A stretch of DNA of 64,000 nucleotides from Chloroflexota bacterium (GCA_016191845.1 JACPVF010000006.1:108643-172642), one strand, 5' to 3'; positions 1 through 9,258 are shown, numbered from the stretch's first letter. The notes: generated by a model not told the origin, from the letters alone. Made by a program: numbers and translations.

Positions 1-3000
1 TGGAAACCACGTGAATATCCTGTCCGTTCAATTTGACATAGACGGTTTCGATGGCGGGCGCTCCCCCCTCGTTGTTGGTTACGGCCCGCATCCTTTCGAG
101 GGTCAGGGCTCGATAGTCTGGATGGACGAACTCGAGGATCGGTTTCCCGGCAAAATCTTCGAAGGAGGTCCCGCCCAATAGCTCGATCGCTTTGCGGTTG
201 ATGATCGTCAAGCGGGCCTCCCTGTCGAAGCCGGCGATCGCCATCGGCGAGTACTCGATCAGGGTGCGGTATCGTTCCTCGCTGTCGCGTAATACCTGTT
301 CAGCCTGTTTGCGCTCGGTGTTGTCGAAGACGGTGGAGCGGCTCATCAAATAGTTGCCGTCTGCATCGTAGATGGCAGCGGCGTTCACCAAAGCCTGGAA
401 GGCGGTCCCATCCTTGCGCAGGAATTCCAATTCAAGATCGTTCAGCCAGCCGCGTTGCTTGAAGATCGGGAATTTGGTTTGAAATAGCGACAGGCTGTCT
501 GGCGTGATGAACTCCCCGAGCGGATGGCCGATCACCTCTTCACGTGTATGGCCCAGCCAGTTCAATGCGGTTTGGTTGATCTGGAGGAAACATCCCTTCG
601 CATCCAGTGAATGGTAGCCGGCGGGCGCGTTGTCGTACAGATCCTGGATTTCTGCTGTTGCCCGTTGGATGCGCTCTTCCAGCGTGCGGTTCAGTTCGGC
701 CAATTCCTGTTGGGCGGACTTGATGTCATCGATGTCAGTCGCATTGACCAGGACCTGGGTCACATCCCCCTTCTCATTGTGGATGGGCTGGTAAGCAATA
801 TGGTACCAGCGCGGTTTGCCCTGCACGAAGTTTTGCGTCTCGCGGATCAGCGCACGGTTTTCACAGATGGCCTGCCGGATGATGTCCATTTCCCCAGCTG
901 CATATTCCGGCGGAAAGACATCGTACATCGCTTTGCCGATCAAGGTCTCGGCATTGCCGCCCAATTGGTGCACTGCGGGGTCATTCATATACAGGATGGT
1001 GCCATCGAAATCCACGCTCGTGATCAAGCTGTCCAGGCTTTCCATCAAACCGCGGTATTTCTCCTCGCTTGCGCGCAGCTTTTCTTCCGTCCGCTTGCGC
1101 TCGTCGAGTTCGGCCTGTGCCTGGGCATACAGGCGGGCGTTTTGTTCGGCGGAGGCAATGTGAACCGCCAGCGCTTCCAGCAGGTTTAACTGATCTTCGG
1201 TGTAGGCATTCTGAAGGTTACTGAATAGTTGGAGCACGCCGGTCACAGCCCCGCCGGTTTTCAGGGGCACCACCAGCGCTGAACCAGGCAGTTCCTGCTG
1301 CTCTTCTTCACTGGTATCTTCTGTGATGTTCGCGAGCTCGCCGGTCTCAGAGTCATAGATATAACGGGTGCTGGCCGTCTTTTGATAGGCTCGATAGTCG
1401 TTCAACAGCATGGGCTTGCCGGTGTGGATGACCCTGCTTTGGGTGCCCCGGCCTTCCCCCTCCAGCGGGATGGGCGGGAACTCATCCACATCCTGCCACT
1501 CCTGGTCCAGTTTGTATGCCCGGCAGGTGATCAGGCGGCTCTGCGGGTCGAAGTTGGAGATCATGAAACCGTTGTTGGGGGCAATTTCTCCCATGAAATC
1601 GTTGACCAGTTCATAGATCGTGTTCAGGTCGAGGGTGCTGCTCAATCTCTGGCTGGCCTCGCGCAGCGCCTGCAAATTCTCGGTTTGCTGCTTCAGCGAT
1701 TGTTCCGCCTGTTTGCGCTCGGTGATGTCCTGGAAGATGCCCTGGACCTTCACGACGCGCTCCTGTTCGAACACCGGCATCCCCATGGTGTGCACCCATT
1801 TCTTCACCCCGGTGGCATCCACCAGTTCCAGGGTCAGGTCGTAGGGTTTTCCTTCTGTGATCGCTTCTTCGATGGCCTTTTCGATCATTGCACGAGACTC
1901 TTCCAAATAGAAGCTCAATCCCAGCGCCACGCTGGTGGCCTGCGCGGGGTCGAGCCCGTGGATGCGGGCCACCTCGTCGGTCCAGGTGCCTTCCTTGGTG
2001 CGGGTGTCGAACTCCCAGCCGCCGACGTTGGCCATGGCACTGGTCATTTGCAGCAGCCGATCCTTGATGCGAACCTGCTCCTCGGCCTGCTTGCGCTCGG
2101 TAATGTCGATCTGTACCCCCACCAACTGGACGACTTGATCACCCTCCACGATTGGCGTCATGCTGTTGTAGACCCATTTCATGCGCCCATACTTGTCGAA
2201 GATACGCAATTCTTGATTGGCAGTGTGGCGGTTTTGAATGATGTCGATAAATGCCTCTTCGACGAGGTGCAAATCGTCTGGATGCACGGCTTGTTTGAAA
2301 ACTTTGAAGGTCGGTTCGATCTCATTCGGCTCAAAGCCATACAGGTTGCAACAGTTTTCCGACCAATCCGCTTTGTTTGTCGATAGGTCAAGCCGCCAGC
2401 TGCCCATCTTGGCGATGCGCTGCGATTCCTTCAGGAACTGTTCGCTTTCGCTCAGTTTCTTCTCCGCCTGTTTGCGCTCGGTGATGTCATGCGCCACTAT
2501 CATGGCCCCGGTGATCGTGCCGTCCGCATCGCGCAGTGGCGAGATTTCATTCACATACACGCGCGGCTGGCCCTCAATATCTATCCAGGCCGATTCCACC
2601 CGCGAGGCCTCGCCCTGGAAGGCACGGTCATACACGGCGCGCCAATCGGCCAGCACCTTGGGTGGGTAATCGGGCGAGAGGATATTTTCCCCCACTTCAA
2701 ACAGATGTCCGCCGGTGGCGACCAGTTCTTGTTGATGTGCCTCATTGTTGACCAGCAGGCGATACTCCCGGTCAATGGCAAAGACGGCGTCCTGCGTGCT
2801 CTCCAGCACCTGGCGCAGAAGTGTTTCGCTCCTGCGCAGCTTCTCTTCCGCCTGCCTGCGCTCGGTGATGTCCTGTCCCGCGCCGATGATACGGACGATC
2901 CGTGTATGCCCCTCATCCCAGATGGGGCGGGAGTAAGCGCGGGCCCAGCGCGTCTCTCCGCTTTTCACGATCATTTGAACTTCGGTTACAACGGTTTCCC

Positions 3001-4066
3001 CTTGCAGGGTCCGCGCCGAATCGGCAAGAAACGCAGCCTTACTCTCGGGGGGAACGAGCGCCATAGGGCCGCCCATGGCCTGTACCTCCGCGGTGGAGTA
3101 GCCGCTGAACCTCTCGAAGGAACCGCTGATCCATTCCGGTACAAATTGGTTGCCGGGTTCCACCCGCAGGATGTATACATAATCTGAGATGAGTTCGGCA
3201 ATCAGACGGTGACGTTCTTCACTCTCGCGCAGTTTTTCCTCGGCCTGCTTGCGTTCGGTGATGTCGAGCAGACTCGAGAGGACACAGGTCTCTCCCCCCA
3301 GGTGGATCGGCTCAGCCGACATCAACACACGGAGCTCTTTCCCGGAATGCGTGGTAAGCAAGATCTCAAGGTCGCGGATCATGTTATGTGCCCCCAGTTC
3401 TTCACGAATCCTGTGCAGCGTTTCTGGAGTAGCCAGTCCCAATTCGGTGGATGTGTGCCCGACGGCCTGCCCGCGCGTATAACCCGTTAATTCGCACCAG
3501 GCGTCGTTTACTTCCATAATTTCGAGACCGGGCTGGCGGGTAATGCCAACGGCAGTGGGATTGGCGTGAAACAAGGTGACAAACCGTTCCTCAGATTCAT
3601 GGATGGCGTTCTCTGCATGTTTGCGATCGGTCACATCGTGCAAAATGCAATGTGTGCGGATGAATTGCCCCTGCTCGTCGCGCTGCACACCGCCATTCAA
3701 TACCACTTCGCGCACATTGCCGTCTTTACATGCCAATTGCAGGTCAGCCTGGATGTAATTTTCTCGTTTAAGGGTGTCGAAGGCTTGGGCGAACAGGGAG
3801 CAGGTTGCCGGGGTCCACAGGTCGCCGAAATTCCTGCCGAGTAGTTCCTCTTCGGAATAACCGGTAAGCTCGCAATAAACCGGGTTGACGTCAAGAAAAT
3901 TCCCCTGTTCGTCCAGGGATTGGTAGGCCACTGGGGCATGCTCGAATAAACTGCGGAAGCGGTCTTTATTTTTTTCGTTCTTGCAGGCCGCTAGTTGATT
4001 CTCCAATTCGGCAATGCGTTGATGCAATTCATCGTTTTTCTGTTGAAGCGCTGCTTTTGTAACCAT
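1..4066 (-). CDS. Multi-PAS/GAF sensor protein, C-terminus beyond the left edge
   Basis: Cytoplasmic-looking sensor of at least 1355 residues; the frame is open from an ATG at 4066 to base 1. After a short coiled coil (residues 1-35) come six PAS domains (about 38-790), a GAF domain (about 802-970) and three more PAS domains (about 997-1110, 1137-1245, 1258-edge). Each PAS ends in the usual DITERKQAE-like linker, and this linker, repeated in the DNA, makes the region look internally repetitive. The last visible residues (DYRALTLERM... KLNGQDIHVVS) are the end of a PAS core. No TM segment is seen. The output domain (histidine kinase, GGDEF or HD-GYP) lies outside the window, so the enzymatic role cannot be given. 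The start follows a weak AAAAGG. The plus-strand ORFs over this stretch are shadows. Confidence 0.9.
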   Translation of the reverse strand, partial: MVTKAALQQKNDELHQRIAELENQLAACKNEKNKDRFRSLFEHAPVAYQSLDEQGNFLDVNPVYCELTGYSEEELLGRNFGDLWTPATCSLFAQAFDTLKRENYIQADLQLACKDGNVREVVLNGGVQRDEQGQFIRTHCILHDVTDRKHAENAIHESEERFVTLFHANPTAVGITRQPGLEIMEVNDAWCELTGYTRGQAVGHTSTELGLATPETLHRIREELGAHNMIRDLEILLTTHSGKELRVLMSAEPIHLGGETCVLSSLLDITERKQAEEKLRESEERHRLIAELISDYVYILRVEPGNQFVPEWISGSFERFSGYSTAEVQAMGGPMALVPPESKAAFLADSARTLQGETVVTEVQMIVKSGETRWARAYSRPIWDEGHTRIVRIIGAGQDITERRQAEEKLRRSETLLRQVLESTQDAVFAIDREYRLLVNNEAHQQELVATGGHLFEVGENILSPDYPPKVLADWRAVYDRAFQGEASRVESAWIDIEGQPRVYVNEISPLRDADGTITGAMIVAHDITERKQAEKKLSESEQFLKESQRIAKMGSWRLDLSTNKADWSENCCNLYGFEPNEIEPTFKVFKQAVHPDDLHLVEEAFIDIIQNRHTANQELRIFDKYGRMKWVYNSMTPIVEGDQVVQLVGVQIDITERKQAEEQVRIKDRLLQMTSAMANVGGWEFDTRTKEGTWTDEVARIHGLDPAQATSVALGLSFYLEESRAMIEKAIEEAITEGKPYDLTLELVDATGVKKWVHTMGMPVFEQERVVKVQGIFQDITERKQAEQSLKQQTENLQALREASQRLSSTLDLNTIYELVNDFMGEIAPNNGFMISNFDPQSRLITCRAYKLDQEWQDVDEFPPIPLEGEGRGTQSRVIHTGKPMLLNDYRAYQKTASTRYIYDSETGELANITEDTSEEEQQELPGSALVVPLKTGGAVTGVLQLFSNLQNAYTEDQLNLLEALAVHIASAEQNARLYAQAQAELDERKRTEEKLRASEEKYRGLMESLDSLITSVDFDGTILYMNDPAVHQLGGNAETLIGKAMYDVFPPEYAAGEMDIIRQAICENRALIRETQNFVQGKPRWYHIAYQPIHNEKGDVTQVLVNATDIDDIKSAQQELAELNRTLEERIQRATAEIQDLYDNAPAGYHSLDAKGCFLQINQTALNWLGHTREEVIGHPLGEFITPDSLSLFQTKFPIFKQRGWLNDLELEFLRKDGTAFQALVNAAAIYDADGNYLMSRSTVFDNTERKQAEQVLRDSEERYRTLIEYSPMAIAGFDREARLTIINRKAIELLGGTSFEDFAGKPILEFVHPDYRALTLERMRAVTNNEGGAPAIETVYVKLNGQDIHVVS

Positions 4067-4560
4067 TTCATTGACCTTTTCTAATGAAAAGCGGCTTTGT
4101 GTCGTGCTGACTGGTGATTCGAGGCAGACATCAAAAGGATGATCTTTTGACATGTGGAGCAGCCAACCCTCCTCCAGCCTGCTCGAATCATGGGGCCGCG
4201 CCTCATGGACACGAAAGCCATGCCCGAAGATGGCGGCATGGCTTTGATGAATGCGTCTGGCGCATCAAGTCTGCTGGTTGAGGTGCCAATTTCAGCGAGG
4301 TAAGGAGCGGAAACGTATAAGCTCATTGATGCTTCTTCTTTCATCCGAAATTGCGCGCCGCTGGCTCTCAAGGGTCTGAAAAAATCCTGAATATGACCGG
4401 TTCATCTACTATATCACTACTTGTAATGGTTATATTTCCTCGAGTCAATGCGGGTTTTCCCTACTTGTGCATGTTCGGTGGAATTCCCAATGATCCGCAT
4501 GCGCCTTCCCTTTGTGTGCCCGGCCTCGGAGGGGAGGGACACAAGCCTTCTCGGAAGATT
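4067..4560. other. Intergenic region without a convincing gene
   Basis: 494 bases between the 3' end of the KAP ATPase gene and the start of the PAS/GAF gene. Short ORFs on both strands have no ribosome site and no recognisable protein character. One small perfect dyad is present (TCAAAAG-6 nt-CTTTTGA at 4131-4150), 65 bp upstream of the PAS gene start; it could be an operator but nothing else supports this. The promoter of the PAS gene must lie here, yet I could not pick a clear one. Confidence 0.5.
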
Positions 4561-7107
4561 TTATTTCGTAGGTACCGCGCTTGGCCTGGGTTCAAAGTTG
4601 CTTTTTGTCCGTCGTGGCACCCATAGACCATTTAGGTTATCTTGTCCCATTGAAATAAGTAATTCGCTGAAAGGATATTCTTGTATGTTATTGATATAAG
4701 GATGATAGATGACTGCGCGGGGTTCATCGCGATCCGATATGATCCGATCCAGAACTACCCATGTGCCTACGGCTCCCCGCAGGCGATAGGGGTAGGATTT
4801 TGGATCAATAAAGACCCCCACGATCAAATAGTGGGTTTCCAGCATTTTTGAAAAAAGAGCAGGTAAAACACCCTGATTTTTAGGAACACCCTTGAAGACA
4901 TCTTCCAGGTTTATAAGCTCACCGGTACCCTCCTGATACCCATACACCTTCAGCATATCCTTGATAGCCCCTATTCCAGTAGGTTTGTCATTATCCCCAC
5001 CCAGGACCCTGGCATACTCTGTGGGAGAGGCCTTCTTCCATTTTTCCAGGAAGTCATAAATCCCATCCTCGGCCACATAGGCAACACAAAATTCTCCAGC
5101 CAGGTTGTGTTTCACTTTCCCATCGACGACAATATACTCGATTGGGGTTGGTGGGATGGTTTTGACCGGAGCGGGTTCCATCGAACCTAACTGCTCGACC
5201 ATCGGCCAGCTTTTTCGAACAGGAGGCTGAGCTTCGCCGGGTCCCTTGGGTACGAATGGGGCAATCACGTGAACACTGGGCATGACCTTCAATACGTGAG
5301 ACAGGTTGATGGTCGACAGATCCCATGCGCCTGAAGCAACTCCCCCTGTTGCTGCTGAGGGAGGTGAGCCAAGGGCCAGGAAGTTCATCAGGTCCCGCCG
5401 CGTTCTCCAAAGTTCCACGCGCGGCGAGAGGGTTTGAGGAGAAATTCCGTAGGCCAGTTGCTGCAATTCAGTCAATGTGTTTTCCTCCCCCTGAATATCT
5501 GTCATGAAGATGGGCCAGCGCAATTCCAGGGCAGTGAGTTTGGCGAATTTCTCGAGCGTGAACGCCTGGCCTCCCTTTTCGCCGGGGGTTTCGTCAAAGA
5601 GACCGGTCTCGGCCGCGATATAGACCCTGAGACGGAATAGGTTGATGAATTGTTTTATTCGCCTGGGGTTGTAATCGAAAGCGACTGCCACCTGTTTGAT
5701 CAGCGAGAGGAAGGTAGGGGTCTCTGGGCCCACCTGAATGATGACATGCTCGCGCCGCCTGAGTTTATCGGTCTCTTCCTGGCTCTTGGGCGGTTCAGGC
5801 TGTCCCTGTTCCCTGCCTGGCGGAGTCTGGCTGTCTCCTGGGGCTGCGGCGGTTGATTTGTTTCGTCGAAGTAGTCGCATGACCCGGGTGTATCGATCCC
5901 TGAACCAAAGCCGCCAGCGATGAGATCGGGTCTCTTGAGGTACAGCCTCCTGCTTGAGTTCTTTTAACAGGTCGTCGATTTTGTTGATATCCAGGCGGGG
6001 AATTCGGAACGGTAATTGGACGAATTTTTCGATGAACTCATATCCAAACTCCAACCCGATGAGTTCGCGGTTCGAAAATGTGGAACCCTGATGGGAACGC
6101 GAGGCCAGGATGTAGGGCAGGAGCTTTTCATATTTCACTGCCAGGCCCGCAGCGACCTTTTCCCGATCCATGGCGATGAGGAAGATCACTCTTTTGTCGT
6201 CGCCGACCATCAGGTTGATCGCGCTCATCACATCGGCGGCCTTGGGCACCTCGCAGCGGTCGAGATCGTCCACGAACACAAAGACCTTTTTCTGCCCGAC
6301 ATAGATATCGAGGATTTCCTTGAAGTCTCTGTGGAATTTACTGATGAAGGGAACCCGTTCTTCATAATTGGTGGAGGAAATATACTTCCGTAGATCCACC
6401 TTGAGCGGATCTTCGATCAGAGGCAGGATCTTGCCCAGAACGTAAGCCAGGAGGATGGTGAAGCCTGCAACCCCGCCCAGTTCGATCCCGCTTTCCAGGA
6501 AGAGCTTCAGAGGGTCGAAATCCTTGGAGCTTGCAAATTGATAAAGGTCCTGGATCCATTGGTTGCCCAGCATATAGGCGTATCGGCCCATCACAATGAC
6601 CAGGATCAGCAGTCCCACCCATACAATGGTTTTGAGGGTCAGGTCGAGCCAGCCCTCCCTCCATTGATACCTTCGAAGGAAGCGTTTGGCATGGCCGATG
6701 ACACGCTGTCCAGGGGGCGCGCTATGGATGATCCCGTCGATGAAACGGGATGCAAAAACCGCCCATAACTCTTCTTCCTTGTCGTAGTGCCAGGGATCGA
6801 ACCAGATGAGGGGATAACCTGCCAACTGTCTTTTCAATTGCAGCATGAACGAGGTTTTCCCGCTGCCCCATTCCCCCTCGATGGATAACACCAGGGGCGG
6901 CTTGGTGTCTGGGTTGGTTAGGAACTTGGCAATGGCCTTTACATACGGCTCGAAGCCAAGCCTGTCCCGATCTGTGGCCTGGTCTTCGAAGGTTTGTACG
7001 GAGATGTTTTCCTCTCTGGGGGAAAAAGATCTCACGCTGACAACAGGCTTTTTCCCCATGCTCTTCCTGGGCGCGGAGTCTGGATTTTGGCGGGTCCTGG
7101 TGGCCAT
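4561..7107 (-). CDS. KAP-family P-loop ATPase with membrane segments
   Basis: Large membrane-associated P-loop ATPase of the KAP type (PF07693-like), 848 residues. Visible: Walker A GEWGSGKTS (about 78-86), an FDPWHY motif shortly after, two hydrophobic stretches (about 161-180 and 211-231) inserted between Walker A and B as is typical of KAP proteins, Walker B VFVFVDDLDRCE (about 275-286), and the NPRRIKQFINLF motif of the helical C-terminal part of the ATPase. A Pro/Gln-rich linker (around 435-450) and about 230 further residues that I do not recognise follow. The track's upstream ATG is passed over because ATG 7107 has AGGAG five bases before it. The gene stands alone with its own TATAAT (7160-7165). 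KAP proteins are known in membrane-receptor organisation and in some bacterial conflict systems; the role here is unknown. Confidence 0.85.
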   Translation of the reverse strand: MATRTRQNPDSAPRKSMGKKPVVSVRSFSPREENISVQTFEDQATDRDRLGFEPYVKAIAKFLTNPDTKPPLVLSIEGEWGSGKTSFMLQLKRQLAGYPLIWFDPWHYDKEEELWAVFASRFIDGIIHSAPPGQRVIGHAKRFLRRYQWREGWLDLTLKTIVWVGLLILVIVMGRYAYMLGNQWIQDLYQFASSKDFDPLKLFLESGIELGGVAGFTILLAYVLGKILPLIEDPLKVDLRKYISSTNYEERVPFISKFHRDFKEILDIYVGQKKVFVFVDDLDRCEVPKAADVMSAINLMVGDDKRVIFLIAMDREKVAAGLAVKYEKLLPYILASRSHQGSTFSNRELIGLEFGYEFIEKFVQLPFRIPRLDINKIDDLLKELKQEAVPQETRSHRWRLWFRDRYTRVMRLLRRNKSTAAAPGDSQTPPGREQGQPEPPKSQEETDKLRRREHVIIQVGPETPTFLSLIKQVAVAFDYNPRRIKQFINLFRLRVYIAAETGLFDETPGEKGGQAFTLEKFAKLTALELRWPIFMTDIQGEENTLTELQQLAYGISPQTLSPRVELWRTRRDLMNFLALGSPPSAATGGVASGAWDLSTINLSHVLKVMPSVHVIAPFVPKGPGEAQPPVRKSWPMVEQLGSMEPAPVKTIPPTPIEYIVVDGKVKHNLAGEFCVAYVAEDGIYDFLEKWKKASPTEYARVLGGDNDKPTGIGAIKDMLKVYGYQEGTGELINLEDVFKGVPKNQGVLPALFSKMLETHYLIVGVFIDPKSYPYRLRGAVGTWVVLDRIISDRDEPRAVIYHPYINNIQEYPFSELLISMGQDNLNGLWVPRRTKSNFEPRPSAVPTK

Positions 7108-7159
7108 GGTCTCTCCTAAGCCTGTCAACACGCACAAAGAGACTTTTGATGTTTAATTC

Positions 7160-7165
7160 ATTATA
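7160..7165 (-). promoter_or_regulatory. Candidate -10 box of the KAP ATPase gene
   Basis: Perfect TATAAT read on the minus strand, about 52 bp before ATG 7107. No good -35 is present at 17 bp; an AATGCG/TTAATG stretch lies 17-19 bp upstream. Confidence 0.4.
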
Positions 7166-7240
7166 CACATCCCATGAATTGACGCATTAAAGCCCATCAC
7201 GGCTTCTGTCCACGAATTAGTGCAAGCGTTCCTGCTTGGC

Positions 7241-7768
7241 CTATTTTCCGCTCTTCCATTCCTCCCTTGTCACATTTCCTGCCAGGTCCCAGGCCTCCAC
7301 CAGGATGCTCCCTGCCTGTTGCGCCTGATATTGCCAGGTTTCTCCCCCTGCCTGGATCGCCTCGCCTTGTTCCACCACATGCCCTGCTTCATCCAGGATC
7401 GTCACCCGCACGCCCGCCACCCTTACGTCATCCGTGGCGTGGATTTGCACGACAGGTCCGATCCATTCCACGCGATGGATCACGGGCGGGTGGAAGAAAT
7501 CAGCCAGCGCCACGTTATAGGCGGTCTTCATCGTGCCTGCCGCCAGTTTTGCGTATAGCGGTTCGGCTTGCGCAGCGTGACGGGCGTAGGCTGCCGCCTG
7601 CTTGAATTTGGTGTGATGCGCCTTCTGGTCCTGACTGAGCACGCGCCTGCTGAAATCGGGCTTTGTACATACGATGGTTCGGCCATCCCGCAGCCTGCGG
7701 AACATCAGTTGGTCCCCCAATAGCCCGCTCAACCCCTGCACAACCATATTCTTGCGGATTTTCGCCAT
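7241..7768 (-). CDS. Conserved hypothetical protein
   Basis: 175 residues with a basic, glycine-containing N-terminus (MAKIRKNMVVQGLSGLLGDQ, then FRRLRDGRTIV and KPDF) followed by a helical part ending about residue 95 and a beta-rich C-terminal half (about 97-170, VEWIGPVVQIHATDDV...). I have the impression of similar small proteins in Bacteroidota and Chloroflexota but know no function, and I cannot search. No signal peptide, TM segment or catalytic motif is visible. The start has a strong AGGAGG site. Directly upstream lies an 11-bp tandem repeat array (7790-7877). The gene appears monocistronic, convergent with nothing and followed 130 bp later by the KAP gene start. Confidence 0.75.
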   Translation of the reverse strand: MAKIRKNMVVQGLSGLLGDQLMFRRLRDGRTIVCTKPDFSRRVLSQDQKAHHTKFKQAAAYARHAAQAEPLYAKLAAGTMKTAYNVALADFFHPPVIHRVEWIGPVVQIHATDDVRVAGVRVTILDEAGHVVEQGEAIQAGGETWQYQAQQAGSILVEAWDLAGNVTREEWKSGK

Positions 7769-7789
7769 CCTGCCTATCCTCCTTTTATG

Positions 7790-7877
7790 TAGCTGTATGC
7801 TAGCTGTAACCTAGCCATATCTTGGCTGTATGGTAGCTGTATCCTACCCATATCCTGACTGCATGATAGCTCCGTCC
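7790..7877. repeat. Eight-unit 11-bp tandem repeat array
   Basis: Eight consecutive 11-bp units in register, consensus TAGCTGTATCC: TAGCTGTATGC, TAGCTGTAACC, TAGCCATATCT, TGGCTGTATGG, TAGCTGTATCC, TACCCATATCC, TGACTGCATGA, TAGCTCCGTCC. The array ends 8 bp before the AGGAGG of the minus-strand gene starting at 7768, so it forms its leader or promoter. A period of 11 bp is close to one helical turn. Confidence 0.85.
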
Positions 7878-7974
7878 CGCCCTTGGCAATCAGCTGGACG
7901 CCTTCCAGGGTCTCGTACTCGAACTTTATGTAACTACTTGGGGTGAGATTTTTCGTGCTTTGGCCCGACGCGAA

Positions 7975-8154
7975 CTAGTCCCCTCCGACCCAGTGCGCGC
8001 CATCCTGGTTCCTGGTCGCCACGGCCCCCAGGATGATGGTTTGTTGCAGGGTGTTGTGTTTCTTTCTGGCTGGATCCCGCACCACGAACACAAGCGGATA
8101 CCCCAGGATGGCCGCGAGGCCCAACAAGCCGAGGACGTGATTTACTTTGTCCAT
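7975..8154 (-). CDS. Possible small membrane protein (weak)
   Basis: 59 residues starting MDKVNHVLGLLGLAAILGYP, with one hydrophobic helix (about 6-25) then a polar tail rich in basic residues ending DGAHWVGGD and a TAG stop. The composition resembles a real single-pass protein, but there is no ribosome site and an in-frame ATG upstream (8196) is equally weak. The same frame stays open after the TAG for about 65 codons through the 11-bp repeats. It may be a decayed gene. Confidence 0.3.
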   Translation of the reverse strand: MDKVNHVLGLLGLAAILGYPLVFVVRDPARKKHNTLQQTIILGAVATRNQDGAHWVGGD

Positions 8155-8265
8155 GGACTGGCGGTTTCCATGACGACCCTGAAAAAGATGCGACACGACC
8201 CAAATGTGACAGAATCAGTATATACTGGCGAAAACAGCCTTGTCAAGCATTTCTCCGGGTGACAA

Positions 8266-8934
8266 ATGTCTATTTCTGTCGAATTTCACTGCCATACCAT
8301 CGCCTCGAAAGATTCGCTCACCCGTCCCGCCGACCTGGTGGCGACGGCGCGCCGCAAGGGATTGGACCACGTCATCGTGACGGACCACAACACCATCGCG
8401 GGTGCGCGTGCGGCCCAGGTCCTGGACCCTGAGTTGGTCATCGTGGGAGAGGAGATTCTCACCACCCAGGGCGAGATCCTGGCCGCCTTCGTGACCGAGG
8501 AGGTGCCTCCCTTCCTGGCGCCGCAGGAGACCATCCGCCGCCTGCGTGAGCAGGGAGCCTTCATCAGCGTCTCGCATCCATACGACCTGCAGCGTCACGG
8601 CTGGACGGAGCCTCAACTGATGGAGATCCTGCCGCTGGTGGACGCCATCGAAGTATTCAACTCACGCTGCATGAATCCCGTTCACAACCGCAAGGCGCGG
8701 GAGTTTGCCGAGGCGCACGATGTCGCGGGCACCGTCGGCTCGGACGCGCACGCCGCCTTCGAGTTGGGGCGGTCCGTCCTCGTGCTGGAGCCGTTCGAGG
8801 GCCCAGACGGGCTGCGGCAGGTCATCCGCCGGGGCGCCCCGCAGACGCGCTGGTCACCGCCGTGGGTGCATCTCACATCCCGCTATGCCACCCTCCGCAA
8901 GAAGCTTAAATTCGGACTTGACATGACTTTTTAG
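8266..8934 (+). CDS. PHP-domain metal-dependent phosphoesterase
   Basis: 222-residue PHP-domain protein of the TrpH/YciV type, predicted to be a cytosolic metal-dependent phosphoesterase (family members hydrolyse nucleoside 3',5'-bisphosphates or short RNAs). The metal-binding motifs are complete: HCH (H8, H10), TDHN (D40, H41), GEE (E62/E63), SHP (H104) and SDAH (D160, H162). It is shorter than E. coli YciV (about 290) and lacks the inserted helical region. The start follows GGTGAC. The cold-shock gene follows and its promoter overlaps the 3' end of this gene. The exact substrate is not deducible. Confidence 0.88.
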   Translation: MSISVEFHCHTIASKDSLTRPADLVATARRKGLDHVIVTDHNTIAGARAAQVLDPELVIVGEEILTTQGEILAAFVTEEVPPFLAPQETIRRLREQGAFISVSHPYDLQRHGWTEPQLMEILPLVDAIEVFNSRCMNPVHNRKAREFAEAHDVAGTVGSDAHAAFELGRSVLVLEPFEGPDGLRQVIRRGAPQTRWSPPWVHLTSRYATLRKKLKFGLDMTF

Positions 8935-8946
8935 GCATGATAACCT
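8918..8946 (+). promoter_or_regulatory. Promoter of the cold-shock gene
   Basis: TTGACA (8918-8923), 17-bp spacer, TAACCT (8941-8946). The -35 lies inside the last codons of the PHP gene. Start of transcription would be near 8953, giving a leader of about 70 nt. Confidence 0.5.
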
Positions 8947-8958
8947 TGCCTCCGTCGT

Positions 8959-8992
8959 GCCCGAGCACCTGTGAACGTGCGAGTGCCCGGGC
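8959..8992 (+). promoter_or_regulatory. Hairpin in the cold-shock mRNA leader
   Basis: GCCCGAGCAC (8959-8968) pairs with GTGCCCGGGC (8983-8992) with one A-C mismatch and a 14-nt loop. It lies 18 nt before the AGGAG of the cold-shock gene. Leader structures control translation of some csp mRNAs; whether this one does is inference. Confidence 0.45.
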
Positions 8993-9023
8993 GAATTTTA
9001 TTTTCCAGCAGGAGAAAAGCAAG

Positions 9024-9236
9024 ATGTCAGAACGTTTCGTTGGAACCGTCAAATGGTTCAATGCGACCAAGGGCTACGGCTTCATTGGGCGCGAGGGCGG
9101 CGAGGATGTTTTCGTCCATTACACCGCGATCCAGACCGATGGCTACCGCAAGTTGGAAGCTGAGCAGAAGGTGGAGTTCTCCGTCGAGGATGGCCCCAAG
9201 GGTCTGCAGGCCGCCAACGTGGTTCCGCTCTCGTAA
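9024..9236 (+). CDS. Cold-shock protein (CspA family)
   Basis: 70-residue single OB-fold RNA chaperone. RNP1 is KGYGFIG (residues about 15-21) and RNP2 VFVHYTAI (about 29-36), preceded by the standard GTVKWFN. These proteins bind single-stranded RNA and DNA and melt secondary structure after cold shock or during growth. The start ATG at 9024 is set by GCAGGAG 8 bp before it; the longer reading frame from 8937 is rejected because it precedes the leader hairpin and has no homology. It has its own promoter and an excellent terminator, so it is monocistronic. Confidence 0.97.
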   Translation: MSERFVGTVKWFNATKGYGFIGREGGEDVFVHYTAIQTDGYRKLEAEQKVEFSVEDGPKGLQAANVVPLS

Positions 9237-9258
9237 GACTGCAAGGTTTTGCGAACAG

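Noticed and set aside
611..3844. Plus-strand ORFs of up to 334 residues opposite the left sensor gene
   Set aside because: The minus strand encodes clear PAS and GAF domains over the whole stretch; the plus ORFs show no family features and repeat with the PAS linker sequence.
1..4066. Tandem DNA repeat made of the recurring GCCTGTTTGCGCTCGGTGAT-like segment
   Set aside because: It is the coding sequence of the conserved PAS linker, spaced by one PAS domain each time.
4081..4371. 96-residue minus-strand ORF
   Set aside because: No ribosome site, no family features, odd composition.
7790..7877. CRISPR array
   Set aside because: Repeats are 11 bp with no spacers and no cas genes nearby.
4561..8934. 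Antiphage defence island around the KAP ATPase
   Set aside because: No nuclease, TIR, reverse transcriptase, toxin or integrase is found beside it; the neighbours are a PHP protein and an unknown small protein.
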